Source of the DNA: an uncultured Saprospiraceae bacterium
Lineage (GTDB): Bacteria > Bacteroidota > Bacteroidia > Chitinophagales > Saprospiraceae
Assembly: GCA_937951615.1 (NCBI GenBank)
Contig: CALFBH010000025.1
Span: forward strand, 1 to 56,081
Length of the DNA stretch: 56,081 bases
Direction: 5' to 3'
Below the pieces are notes generated by a model. It ran no database searches. It was not told the origin of the DNA and saw only the letters and a list, made by a program, of their open reading frames with translations. Position 1 is the first letter of the stretch. Each line of letters starts with the position of its first letter. Both the position numbers and the translations under genes were made by a program. Shown here in pieces: positions 26,433 to 33,581 of the stretch.

Positions 26433-27179
26433 ATGTTATCCAACCAACTCATTCTTATTAGTCAGCTTTCCGATCCGCAACGTGCAAGAATGTACGACTT
26501 ATTTGCGGCCAACTATGATAAAATATCTGAACAACAATTTTTCGATGATTTGTCGAATAAACAATTCATTCTGTTGCTCACAGATGAGGCTGATGTCATG
26601 CAGGGTTTTTCTACTGTAAGTGTCAATCCAAAAGGCTGTGGCACGAAGGAGTATAATATTTTGTTTTCTGGCGATACGATTATTTCGCCAGAGCATTGGG
26701 GAACACAGGAATTGGCAAAGGGTTTCACAGAAACGGTAGGAAAATTAGTGGCTTCTGATACAGAAAAAGATTGGTATTGGTTTTTGATGTCTAAGGGGCA
26801 TCGAACATACATGTATCTCGCTATCTTTTTTGAAGAATATTATCCACATATCAAAAACGATCATCCAAAATTAAAGCAAATATTAGACAAAGTAGCCTTC
26901 ATCTTATTTGCTAATGACTGGAAACCAGCAGCCGATTTGATTGTCTTTCCCGAAAGTATGGGAGAGTTGTCACCTGAGCTGGCCCAAGGCACTTTTGACA
27001 AACAAAAAAATAAACACGTTGCTTTTTTCCTTGAAAAAAATCCACGTTTTTATCAGGGAGAAGAGTTGGCTTGCATCACGCCTTTGCACCTTGAAAATTT
27101 TCATCCGCGTATGCGAAAATATTGGGAACAGGGATATAATGAGGGATTGCCGGAATTGAGTGAAATTGTGAAATTGTGA
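26433..27179 (+). CDS. Hypothetical GNAT-like protein
   Basis: 248 aa from the chosen start (MLSNQLILISQLSDPQRARM). An in-frame ATG at 26361 lies upstream of a strong promoter and is rejected. The fold pattern suggests a GNAT-like acyltransferase: a RARMYDLFAANYD helix, a central FSTVSVN strand and WYWFLMSKGHRTYMYLAIFF. The acetyl-CoA loop is not convincing. The final residues SEIVKL and the stop are encoded inside the first units of the octamer array that follows, so the C-terminus has been rewritten by repeat growth. Soluble; function unknown. Confidence 0.65.
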   Translation: MLSNQLILISQLSDPQRARMYDLFAANYDKISEQQFFDDLSNKQFILLLTDEADVMQGFSTVSVNPKGCGTKEYNILFSGDTIISPEHWGTQELAKGFTETVGKLVASDTEKDWYWFLMSKGHRTYMYLAIFFEEYYPHIKNDHPKLKQILDKVAFILFANDWKPAADLIVFPESMGELSPELAQGTFDKQKNKHVAFFLEKNPRFYQGEELACITPLHLENFHPRMRKYWEQGYNEGLPELSEIVKL

Positions 27180-27320
27180 AATTGTGAAATTGTGAAATTG
27201 TGAAATTGTGAAATTGGGAAATTGTGAAATTGGGAAATTGGGAAATTGGGAAATTGGGAAATTGTGAAATTGTGAAATTGTGAAATTGGGAAATTGGGAA
27301 ATTGGGAAATTGGGAAATTG
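27161..27320. repeat. Octanucleotide array of 20 units (KGAAATTG)
   Basis: Exactly 20 contiguous 8-bp units, differing only in the first base. The first base reads T x7, G, T, G x4, T x3, G x4. The first two units and part of the third encode the last codons and stop of the upstream gene. A perfect TATTTTGC-tac-GCAAAATA hairpin (27321-27339) directly follows. Confidence 0.97.
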
Positions 27321-27339
27321 TATTTTGCTACGCAAAATA
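27321..27339. repeat. Array-end hairpin TATTTTGC-tac-GCAAAATA
   Basis: Perfect 8-bp stem with a 3-nt loop. The same core TTTTGC-NNN-GCAAAA is seen beside two other arrays, at 36506-36524 (loop TTT) and 48995-49011 (loop TTC). Confidence 0.8.
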
Positions 27340-27466
27340 ACTCAATAAGTAATTGAACAGGATTATTTATAATTTAAATTTTGAAGAAAAAACTAATTGT
27401 CAGCGTTTTAAACTTAATCTTGTACTTAAACTTAAACTTACTTTAAAAACCGGATAGCTTGGACAA

Positions 27467-27515
27467 GTGTCACAGACACGATTCAGTCTGGTAGCCAATG
27501 AATTTATTCATGGGC
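27467..27515. repeat. Two-hairpin dispersed element, copy 1
   Basis: GTGTC-aca-GACAC (27467-27479), then GGTAG, then GCCaATGAA-TTTA-TTCATgGGC (27494-27515). It aligns with 35206-35253: the same spacing (26-27 nt between stem starts), the same loops (AYA and TTTA) and the same GGTAGC joint, but different stem bases that remain paired. Confidence 0.75.
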
Positions 27516-27570
27516 GAAAAGATTCAATCAACACAATTTCGCAATCATGCAATTCCAGACAATAATAGAC

Positions 27571-28167
27571 ATGAAAATCATCGCCCTACTCATCATCTCT
27601 CTCATGGCAGCCATCGGTTTTTACTATAAAAAAAGACTGGCAGATGGGCGATCAATGGGGGGTGCAATTTCGAATGCGAAGCTTTTTTGGTTATGTTTTG
27701 CCATGCTGATTTACTTTGTGTTCAATCCGATTTTTGGCTTTGTAGTGTCTGCACCGGATATTATGCGAAAGGGTTTACAAATACTTGTTTGCCTAATGAT
27801 CGGCAGGGCAGTATTGCAGTCGATTGGGATGTATGGAATTAAAAAGTGGTCGCCTAAAATAGGGGTTGCTTTGAATGTATTGGGATTTATTATAGCGGTA
27901 TATTGGCTGGTGAAAAGTCAGGACACGGCAAATAATTTATGGCAACAGCCTACTTATATTTTACTGCTTATCAATGCAGTCTGCTTCGCGCTAGATGCCT
28001 GTTATGCCTGGTGGTTTGATGTCTTGGTCGGCAGGGAAACAGAAGGCGATACACCCATCTGGTATGCAAGTGCCGATGACCCAAAATTCAGGGCAGTGAA
28101 TCGGCTTACTTTTTATTCTAATATACTGTTGAGCATAATGTTCTTTTACTTATTTAGTACTTTATGA
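27571..28167 (+). CDS. Hypothetical integral membrane protein
   Basis: 198 aa with about five or six hydrophobic helices (MKIIALLIISLMAAIGFYY; FWLCFAMLIYFVFNPIFGFV; LQILVCLMIGRAVLQSI; VALNVLGFIIAVYWLV; YILLLINAVCFALDACYAWW; ILLSIMFFYLF). An in-frame ATG 24 nt upstream (27547) would add a polar octapeptide before the first helix and is less likely. No family recognised. It precedes a repeat hairpin and the RnfD/FG-GAP gene on the same strand. Confidence 0.7.
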   Translation: MKIIALLIISLMAAIGFYYKKRLADGRSMGGAISNAKLFWLCFAMLIYFVFNPIFGFVVSAPDIMRKGLQILVCLMIGRAVLQSIGMYGIKKWSPKIGVALNVLGFIIAVYWLVKSQDTANNLWQQPTYILLLINAVCFALDACYAWWFDVLVGRETEGDTPIWYASADDPKFRAVNRLTFYSNILLSIMFFYLFSTL

Positions 28168-28200
28168 GGGGAGAAGGGATACATGAAAGATCTCCGTACC

Positions 28201-28251
28201 GACGACTTTAGCCGTCGCAAAGCGGAAGGCCTCTTGACGGCTAAAGTCGTC
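28201..28251. repeat. Strong inverted repeat before the RnfD/FG-GAP gene
   Basis: GACGACTTTAGCCGTC (28201-28216) and GACGGCTAAAGTCGTC (28236-28251) are perfect 16-nt arms around a 19-nt loop, flanked by GTAC/AGTAC. It could act as a terminator for the membrane protein gene, although no T-run follows. It also looks like a miniature mobile palindrome. Confidence 0.8.
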
Positions 28252-28276
28252 AGTACTGTTACTAAAACTTAATACG

Positions 28277-31222
28277 ATGAAAACACTATTCTTACACCCA
28301 CTCCGTGAATGGACAGGCAGTTTCACACCGCCGTCGAAAAGCGATATTCGCTGGAAAGTTGCGGCACTGCTGACCTTCTATCTTGTGCTTGGTGTTACCT
28401 TTCTGGGCTTCAGCCGAAATCCCTGGCAGATGTTGATGGTTGTGGGCTTGGGCATGGTGCTGGATGTGCTGTTTACCGGCTTTTTCAAAGGCGTGAAAAT
28501 CTTTCCTTTATCGGCAATGATTTCCTGCCTGTCTTTATCTATTTTACTCAATTATACGCTGGGTTTTCAGTGGATTTGGATACCGGTTTTTGTGACGATT
28601 GGCGCGAAGCATCTGCTCATTTATAAAGGCAGGCATATTTATAATCCGTCTTTATTTGGCATCTGTTTTTGCCTGTTATTTGGCGGAACTTATATCACCT
28701 TGTCACCGAGTTATCAGTGGTATGGCGCGGCTGAAAGTGCTTATGCGGCAGGCTTCTTTATCATCACGGGTGCTTTGTTTTTGTTTGCGTTTAAGATTCG
28801 TCGCAACTGGCTGATTTTTTCTTTTCTGTTCTTTTTTATGTTGCAAACTTTGTTTCGGGCAATCATTTTACAACACGTTATTCCGCCCTCGACCTTGTTT
28901 CTGAGTTCGCTGGTCACCCCTTCTTTTTACCTCTTTACCTTCTATATGATTACGGACCCCGGCACAAGTCCGAAAGGTAAATGGGAACAGATCGGCATTG
29001 GTTTTCTGATTGCTTTGTTTGATTTGTATTTGCACACCAAATTTAATTTATTCACTTTTTTCTATGCAGGGATTATGGCAGCTACGCTGCGCTTTTTATA
29101 CATTTTTAGCAAAGATGCCCTTTCGGGAAATAATTCTTTTTTCAGAGCATGTTGGGAGTTTGTTTTTGGAGCGAACGACTCGAAATTTTCTTCTGAACAA
29201 GGCGCGATGAGGGAATATAGCCTTAGCTACACGACCGAAGAGCAACGCAGTGCAGGAGGAAATTTCGCAAGTGCAGCCCAAAGGACAAACTCCCAACATG
29301 CTCCATACGATTTGAAACTGACTTTCAGTCGATTGCCTTTTATTCTGCTTGCCGCAATTCCGTTTTTTCTTTGCTTCACTTATCCCAAGCTATCACCCAA
29401 TGCTGCGGAAGATTATAATTTTACTTTAGAACAAATACCTGCCAGTCATTCTGGTTTGGATTACGCGAAAAGCGATATTTTTGAACAATTAGATCCACGC
29501 CTTCAGCATGTCGGCAAATGGATATTAAGTGTTGGAGATGCTGTAGCTTCGGCGGATGTAGATTTGGATGGAGATCAGGATTTGTTTTTGACGCAACCTC
29601 TGAAAAGCGTAGAATGGAGAGCAAAACTCTACCTCAATGAAGGGGATTTTACTTTTACAAAAACACCTATTCCCGACTTGGAACAATACCTCAATAATCC
29701 AAAAGAAAACGGACTGAATGCTTTTAGCTTTTTTCTCGATTATGATAATGATGGTGACAAAGACCTGTTTACTGGATTTGGATTTGGCGAAAGCCACCTA
29801 TTTGAAAATAGAATCATCCCTGACGGGCAATTGTCTTTTATAGAAAAAGAAGTGCCTTTCCTGAAGGACAATCACACGGTTTGTCTTGGTGCTGCCGCAA
29901 TGGATATTGACGGAGATAACCAACTTGATATTTTGCTTTGTAATGCGCTGATGACCCATCTCGAAGACTACGAAGAACCGACTCCACTCAATGTTTTTGA
30001 CCTGCCGCAACCTGCCTACGAAGACGACCGACGCATGTTTCGCTTCATGCACGCTTCCTGGCATAATGCCAATAATGGAGGGATGAACTACCTAATGATG
30101 AACAAAGGCGCAGGCAATTTTGAAGGTATGCAAGGCACAGAAATGGGGATGCCCGAAACCCGCTGGTCACTCGCTGCCAGTACTGCCGACCTCAATGATG
30201 ATGGTTTCACCGACTTGTATATTGCCAATGATTTTGGTCGGGACGATTGTTATCTCAATGTAGAAGGCAAGCGTTTTGAACGACAGGAAGGCGTGTTTTT
30301 TGGCGACATTGGACTGGACACTTACAAGGGCATGAATTCCAGTTTTGGTGATTTGGATGGCAATTTGAAAGACGATGCCTATATCAGTAATGTCCACCAC
30401 GAATTGCAGGCAGAAGGTTCTTTGCTTTGGCTAAATCATACAGAAAAAGGCAGCTCAAGTGTACAATTGCAAGAGTCTGCCAATAAAATGAATCTGCTAA
30501 ATATCAACCGCTTTGGCTGGGGAGGGGAGATAGGCGACATCAATTTAGACGGCTTTCCAGATGTGGTGCAAACCAATGGAATGGTCGGCGATGACTGGGA
30601 TAAAATCTACGATAAGCGAATGGATTACTGGTATTTTCAGGCACAGATTGCCCGCACCGGACCGAATGTACACAGCTATGCCGACAATTGGGCGGATATA
30701 CGCGGGATGAGTATTTATGAAAATGAACGCGACCGCATTTCCCTGAATTTAAACCATGAAAAATTCATAGACGTTGCTGATGTGGTCGGACTGGATCACG
30801 AAGCCAATACACGAGGCATTGCGCTTTCCGATTTGGATAATGACGGCGACCTCGACTTGATTTTTACCGATCAATTTGGCGCACCAAAATTATATAAAAA
30901 TAATATCGCCAAAGCCCATTGGATTGGTTTCCAACTAGAAGGCGATGGCAAAGAAGCTTCTGCGGATGCAGTCGGGACAAAATTGTATTTACATTATAAA
31001 AAAGAAAACAAAGCGCACACGCAATACCGGGAAATCAGATTGGTCAATGGTTTTATGTCGCAGTCAGATGCCCGCGAAGTGTTTGGTCTGGGCGAAGGCG
31101 CGACTGATCTCCAACTGGAAGTAAAATGGATGTCGGGCAAAACAGAGGTGTTTGATAAGATAGAAGAAGGCGCGTATTATACTGTTCAGCCAGGTAGGCT
31201 AATGGTGAACGATGAACTATGA
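28277..31222 (+). CDS. RnfD-like membrane domain fused to FG-GAP/VCBS and ASPIC/UnbV domains
   Basis: 981 aa. Residues about 1-290 contain eight to ten membrane helices resembling the RnfD/NqrB quinone-redox subunit family (IYKGRHIYNPSLFGICF, MITDPGTSPKGKWEQ). Residues 290-343 are an in-frame palindromic insertion of low-complexity protein. After another membrane helix (LPFILLAAIPFFLCFTYP), residues about 400-860 hold repeated FG-GAP/VCBS calcium-binding motifs (ADVDLDGDQDLFLT; DYDNDGDKDLF; SDLDNDGDLDLIFT). The end (about 880-975; REIRLVNGFMSQSDAREVFG, LGEGATDLQLEVKWMSGKTE) is an ASPIC/UnbV module. A redox membrane domain carrying an external beta-propeller is unusual; RnfD-FG-GAP fusions may be a Bacteroidota speciality. 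Confidence 0.85.
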   Translation: MKTLFLHPLREWTGSFTPPSKSDIRWKVAALLTFYLVLGVTFLGFSRNPWQMLMVVGLGMVLDVLFTGFFKGVKIFPLSAMISCLSLSILLNYTLGFQWIWIPVFVTIGAKHLLIYKGRHIYNPSLFGICFCLLFGGTYITLSPSYQWYGAAESAYAAGFFIITGALFLFAFKIRRNWLIFSFLFFFMLQTLFRAIILQHVIPPSTLFLSSLVTPSFYLFTFYMITDPGTSPKGKWEQIGIGFLIALFDLYLHTKFNLFTFFYAGIMAATLRFLYIFSKDALSGNNSFFRACWEFVFGANDSKFSSEQGAMREYSLSYTTEEQRSAGGNFASAAQRTNSQHAPYDLKLTFSRLPFILLAAIPFFLCFTYPKLSPNAAEDYNFTLEQIPASHSGLDYAKSDIFEQLDPRLQHVGKWILSVGDAVASADVDLDGDQDLFLTQPLKSVEWRAKLYLNEGDFTFTKTPIPDLEQYLNNPKENGLNAFSFFLDYDNDGDKDLFTGFGFGESHLFENRIIPDGQLSFIEKEVPFLKDNHTVCLGAAAMDIDGDNQLDILLCNALMTHLEDYEEPTPLNVFDLPQPAYEDDRRMFRFMHASWHNANNGGMNYLMMNKGAGNFEGMQGTEMGMPETRWSLAASTADLNDDGFTDLYIANDFGRDDCYLNVEGKRFERQEGVFFGDIGLDTYKGMNSSFGDLDGNLKDDAYISNVHHELQAEGSLLWLNHTEKGSSSVQLQESANKMNLLNINRFGWGGEIGDINLDGFPDVVQTNGMVGDDWDKIYDKRMDYWYFQAQIARTGPNVHSYADNWADIRGMSIYENERDRISLNLNHEKFIDVADVVGLDHEANTRGIALSDLDNDGDLDLIFTDQFGAPKLYKNNIAKAHWIGFQLEGDGKEASADAVGTKLYLHYKKENKAHTQYREIRLVNGFMSQSDAREVFGLGEGATDLQLEVKWMSGKTEVFDKIEEGAYYTVQPGRLMVNDEL
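29145..29303. repeat. 159-bp palindromic element inside a coding sequence
   Basis: GAGCATGTTGGGAGTTTGT (29145-29163) and its exact complement (29285-29303) enclose 121 bp. Pairing continues imperfectly inward (CGAAATTTTC against GAAATTTCG). The length is 53 codons, so the RnfD/FG-GAP frame is kept and the encoded residues (about 290-343) are polar and unlike the flanking domains. Confidence 0.85.
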
Positions 31223-31400
31223 ATGATAAATGGGGGATGAATGAATGAGAGAATGAATGAATGAGAGAATGAGAAAATGAATGACAACTCTCCTTGCGGG
31301 TAGGGCTTCCTTTAGGATTGAGGCGCGTGCGAGCAATGAAAAACGAACCTCCTCGCGGGCAGACTTCCTTTAGGATAAGAGGCGCGTGCGAGCAATAATA
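31223..31400. repeat. GAATGA array and two copies of the GC-rich dispersed repeat
   Basis: 31234-31280 carries GAATGAATGAGA units. Two diverged copies of the CTCCTCGCGGGCAGGGCTTC...CCTTTAGGAT...GAGGCGCGTGCGAGCAAT repeat lie at about 31287-31338 and 31348-31396. Another copy is at 33512-33560, with degenerate ones at 6802-6840 and 36686-36733. Confidence 0.75.
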
Positions 31401-31410
31401 AAATGAGAAA

Positions 31411-32226
31411 ATGAAAAATAAGTACGACATATTCAGCCTGTTACTTGTGCTACTGCTGACCCTGTTTCGGGGTTGGTTAGTCGTGATGGGTGCGGCGTTT
31501 CACTGGCTATTTTTACTGCTGTGTCTGCTGGGCATTAGTAGTTTATGGTCCGTAAAACACAATCACCTTCACCTTCCGGTTTTTGTACATAAAAAATGGA
31601 ATCAGGTGTTTAGTAAACTTCTGACCTTGAATACCGGAACGTCTTGTATCACGACGACGATTGTTCATGTTGCGGTTCATCACCGGCATAATAATAATGA
31701 TGCGGACTGGACTTCAGTACATCATGCACAGCCGTTTCGGTGGAAGTTTTTAGAGTTGGTCACTTACCCGTTTGCTTTGTTACCAAAATTGATAAAAGGC
31801 AAAAAAGCCTATTTGGAAAAGGAAAGAAATACAGTTTTAAAGCCGAAAATCAGATTGGACAAAATATTGATTTGGACGATGCTTATACTGTCTTTCTGTT
31901 GGGCTGCTGAAGCTACTTTTTGGTACATCATACTGCCCGTTATTTTTGGTCAATGGTTTTTGATGGCGACCAATTACATGCAGCATCGGGATTGCGACCA
32001 TACTTCTGACTTGGATCATTCTATCAATTATACTGGAAGGATTTATAATGCACTATTTTTTAATGTGGGTTATCATACGGCTCATCATTGCTATCCGAAT
32101 GCACACTGGTCAGAATTGCGGCGACTACATGATGCAACGATTGCACCGAAAATGAATCCTGCACTCAATAAATCACGATTCTGGCAGAGTATGCTGATGG
32201 ATTATTTGTTTAAATTCCAAAAGTGA
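31411..32226 (+). CDS. Membrane fatty acid desaturase family protein
   Basis: 271 aa, four hydrophobic segments. Histidine clusters of the FA_desaturase di-iron fold are present: KHNHLHLP (first box), VAVHHRHNNN (second) and VGYHTAHHCYPNAHWSEL (third, HxxHH). A further QHRDCDH lies between the last helices. Enzymes of this fold desaturate or hydroxylate acyl chains, carotenoids and related lipids. It heads a co-directional set with a Rieske oxygenase, a GH3-type enzyme and a GNAT protein, so a role in modifying a lipid-like product is plausible. Confidence 0.88.
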   Translation: MKNKYDIFSLLLVLLLTLFRGWLVVMGAAFHWLFLLLCLLGISSLWSVKHNHLHLPVFVHKKWNQVFSKLLTLNTGTSCITTTIVHVAVHHRHNNNDADWTSVHHAQPFRWKFLELVTYPFALLPKLIKGKKAYLEKERNTVLKPKIRLDKILIWTMLILSFCWAAEATFWYIILPVIFGQWFLMATNYMQHRDCDHTSDLDHSINYTGRIYNALFFNVGYHTAHHCYPNAHWSELRRLHDATIAPKMNPALNKSRFWQSMLMDYLFKFQK

Positions 32227-32321
32227 AAATTCCAAATTCCAAAAAACAATACAATTAGGGCAAAGCCCTAATACTTCTTTTGGAATTTGGCTTTTTTCGT
32301 TTTGGTGCTTAAAAAAATATT

Positions 32322-33365
32322 ATGTACGAAAAACAAGGTTTACTAAAAAACGGCTGGTATGTCATTGACAAGGCATCCGAGATTAAAACCAATAAACTCA
32401 TTAGGCGGCAAATTATGGATATTCCACTGGTTTGCTGGCGCGATGATACTGGTGGAGTGCAGGTCTTGATTGATCGTTGTATCCATCGGAATGCACCCTT
32501 GAGTGAGGGGCGAATTGTGAATAATTGTCTGGTCTGTCCGTATCATGGCTGGACGTATAATGAAGAAGGTAGTTGTGTGAAAATTCCATCAGAAGGCCCG
32601 CATAGCGAACGGATTCCAACACAAAAAGTCGAGAAATTTCCAGCGAAGGAACGCTATGGATTAGCTTGGGTCTGGATGGGCAGAGACACGCCGCCCGACT
32701 GCGAGCCTTTTGAAATGCCGACGATGGCGGGCAAAAAGGGCTGGAAGCATTATTATATGGTGACGCCTTTTGATAATAACGTGACCGATTTGGTGGAGAA
32801 TTTTATGGATGTTCCGCATACAGTGTATGTTCATGAGGGCTGGTTTCGGGAGCGTAAACAGATGTGTATCAAAGCAGAAGTGGAACGCACAAAAGATAGT
32901 GTTTTGGTGACTTACGATCAGCCAAATGATTCTATTGGAGCTTTCGGAAAGTTGCTGAATCCGAAGGGATTGCCGATGACACACACAGACAATTTTTATA
33001 TGCCGAATGTCACGCGAGTGGATTATTCTTTTGGTGAAAAGTCTTTTATTATCACGAGTACCTGCACGCCTGTTGCGCCGTTTAAGTCGATGGTTTATAC
33101 CCTGATTTCATACAATTTTGGTTGGCTAAATCCGCTGGGGCGATTTTTTATGCCCTGGTACACAAAGAAGGTGATCAATCAGGATGTGTGGATCATGGAA
33201 AAGCAGGGGAATAATTTGAAGACTTTTGAAGGGGAGAAGGTATATCGGTCTTCGCAGGCGGATACGATGCACGTGTATATTGAGTCACTGCGGAATCATG
33301 CGATGGGAAATGAAGCGGGAAATGCGCCTAGTTTGTTGAAGAAGGAGATGGAGTTTTGGGTTTAA
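32322..33365 (+). CDS. Rieske-type aromatic/lipid ring-hydroxylating oxygenase
   Basis: 347 aa. The Rieske 2Fe-2S site is C53-x-H55-x16-C72-x2-H75 (RCIHRNAPLSEG; CPYHGW). The catalytic domain has the mononuclear iron motif DLVENFMDVPHTVYVH, with the Asn/Asp relay and two His. The length and layout fit the pheophorbide a oxygenase / vanillate demethylase / cholesterol-desaturase branch, which acts without a dedicated small subunit and takes electrons from a reductase encoded elsewhere. The gene follows the desaturase gene by 95 bp, a gap holding an inverted repeat of the AAATTCCAAAA type. Substrate unknown. Confidence 0.88.
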   Translation: MYEKQGLLKNGWYVIDKASEIKTNKLIRRQIMDIPLVCWRDDTGGVQVLIDRCIHRNAPLSEGRIVNNCLVCPYHGWTYNEEGSCVKIPSEGPHSERIPTQKVEKFPAKERYGLAWVWMGRDTPPDCEPFEMPTMAGKKGWKHYYMVTPFDNNVTDLVENFMDVPHTVYVHEGWFRERKQMCIKAEVERTKDSVLVTYDQPNDSIGAFGKLLNPKGLPMTHTDNFYMPNVTRVDYSFGEKSFIITSTCTPVAPFKSMVYTLISYNFGWLNPLGRFFMPWYTKKVINQDVWIMEKQGNNLKTFEGEKVYRSSQADTMHVYIESLRNHAMGNEAGNAPSLLKKEMEFWV

Positions 33366-33581
33366 CTTTTCATTTATCATTGAACATTTTTCATTTATCA
33401 TTGCGAATAGGTCGTATTCCTTAAATATATGCTATCTGATAAATGATGAATGAATGGACACGTTCTATTAGCAATGATAAATGTTCCCTGACAAATGATA
33501 AATGAAAAAAGAACCTCCTCGCGGGCAGGGCTTCCTTTAGGATCGAGGCGCGCGTGAGCAATGAAAAATGTTCCCTGACAA
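33366..33581. repeat. TTTATCATTG array with GC-rich core
   Basis: CATTTATCATTG units (33369-33403) are mirrored by CAATGATAAATG/AATGATAAATG units (33470-33502 and 33560-33581). Between the two right-hand copies lies the GC-rich dispersed repeat (33512-33560). The right copy runs straight into the ATG of the GH3 gene. The same unit is found in reverse orientation in the obgE leader. Confidence 0.75.

Noticed and set aside
27161-27320. CRISPR-like or phase-variation repeat
   Set aside because: There are no spacers. 8-bp units could shift a frame, but the gene stops in the first units, so on/off switching is not supported.
26970-27335. Minus-strand frame with repeated NFTISQFPNF
   Set aside because: It is the translation of the octamer array plus the antisense of the 26433 gene.
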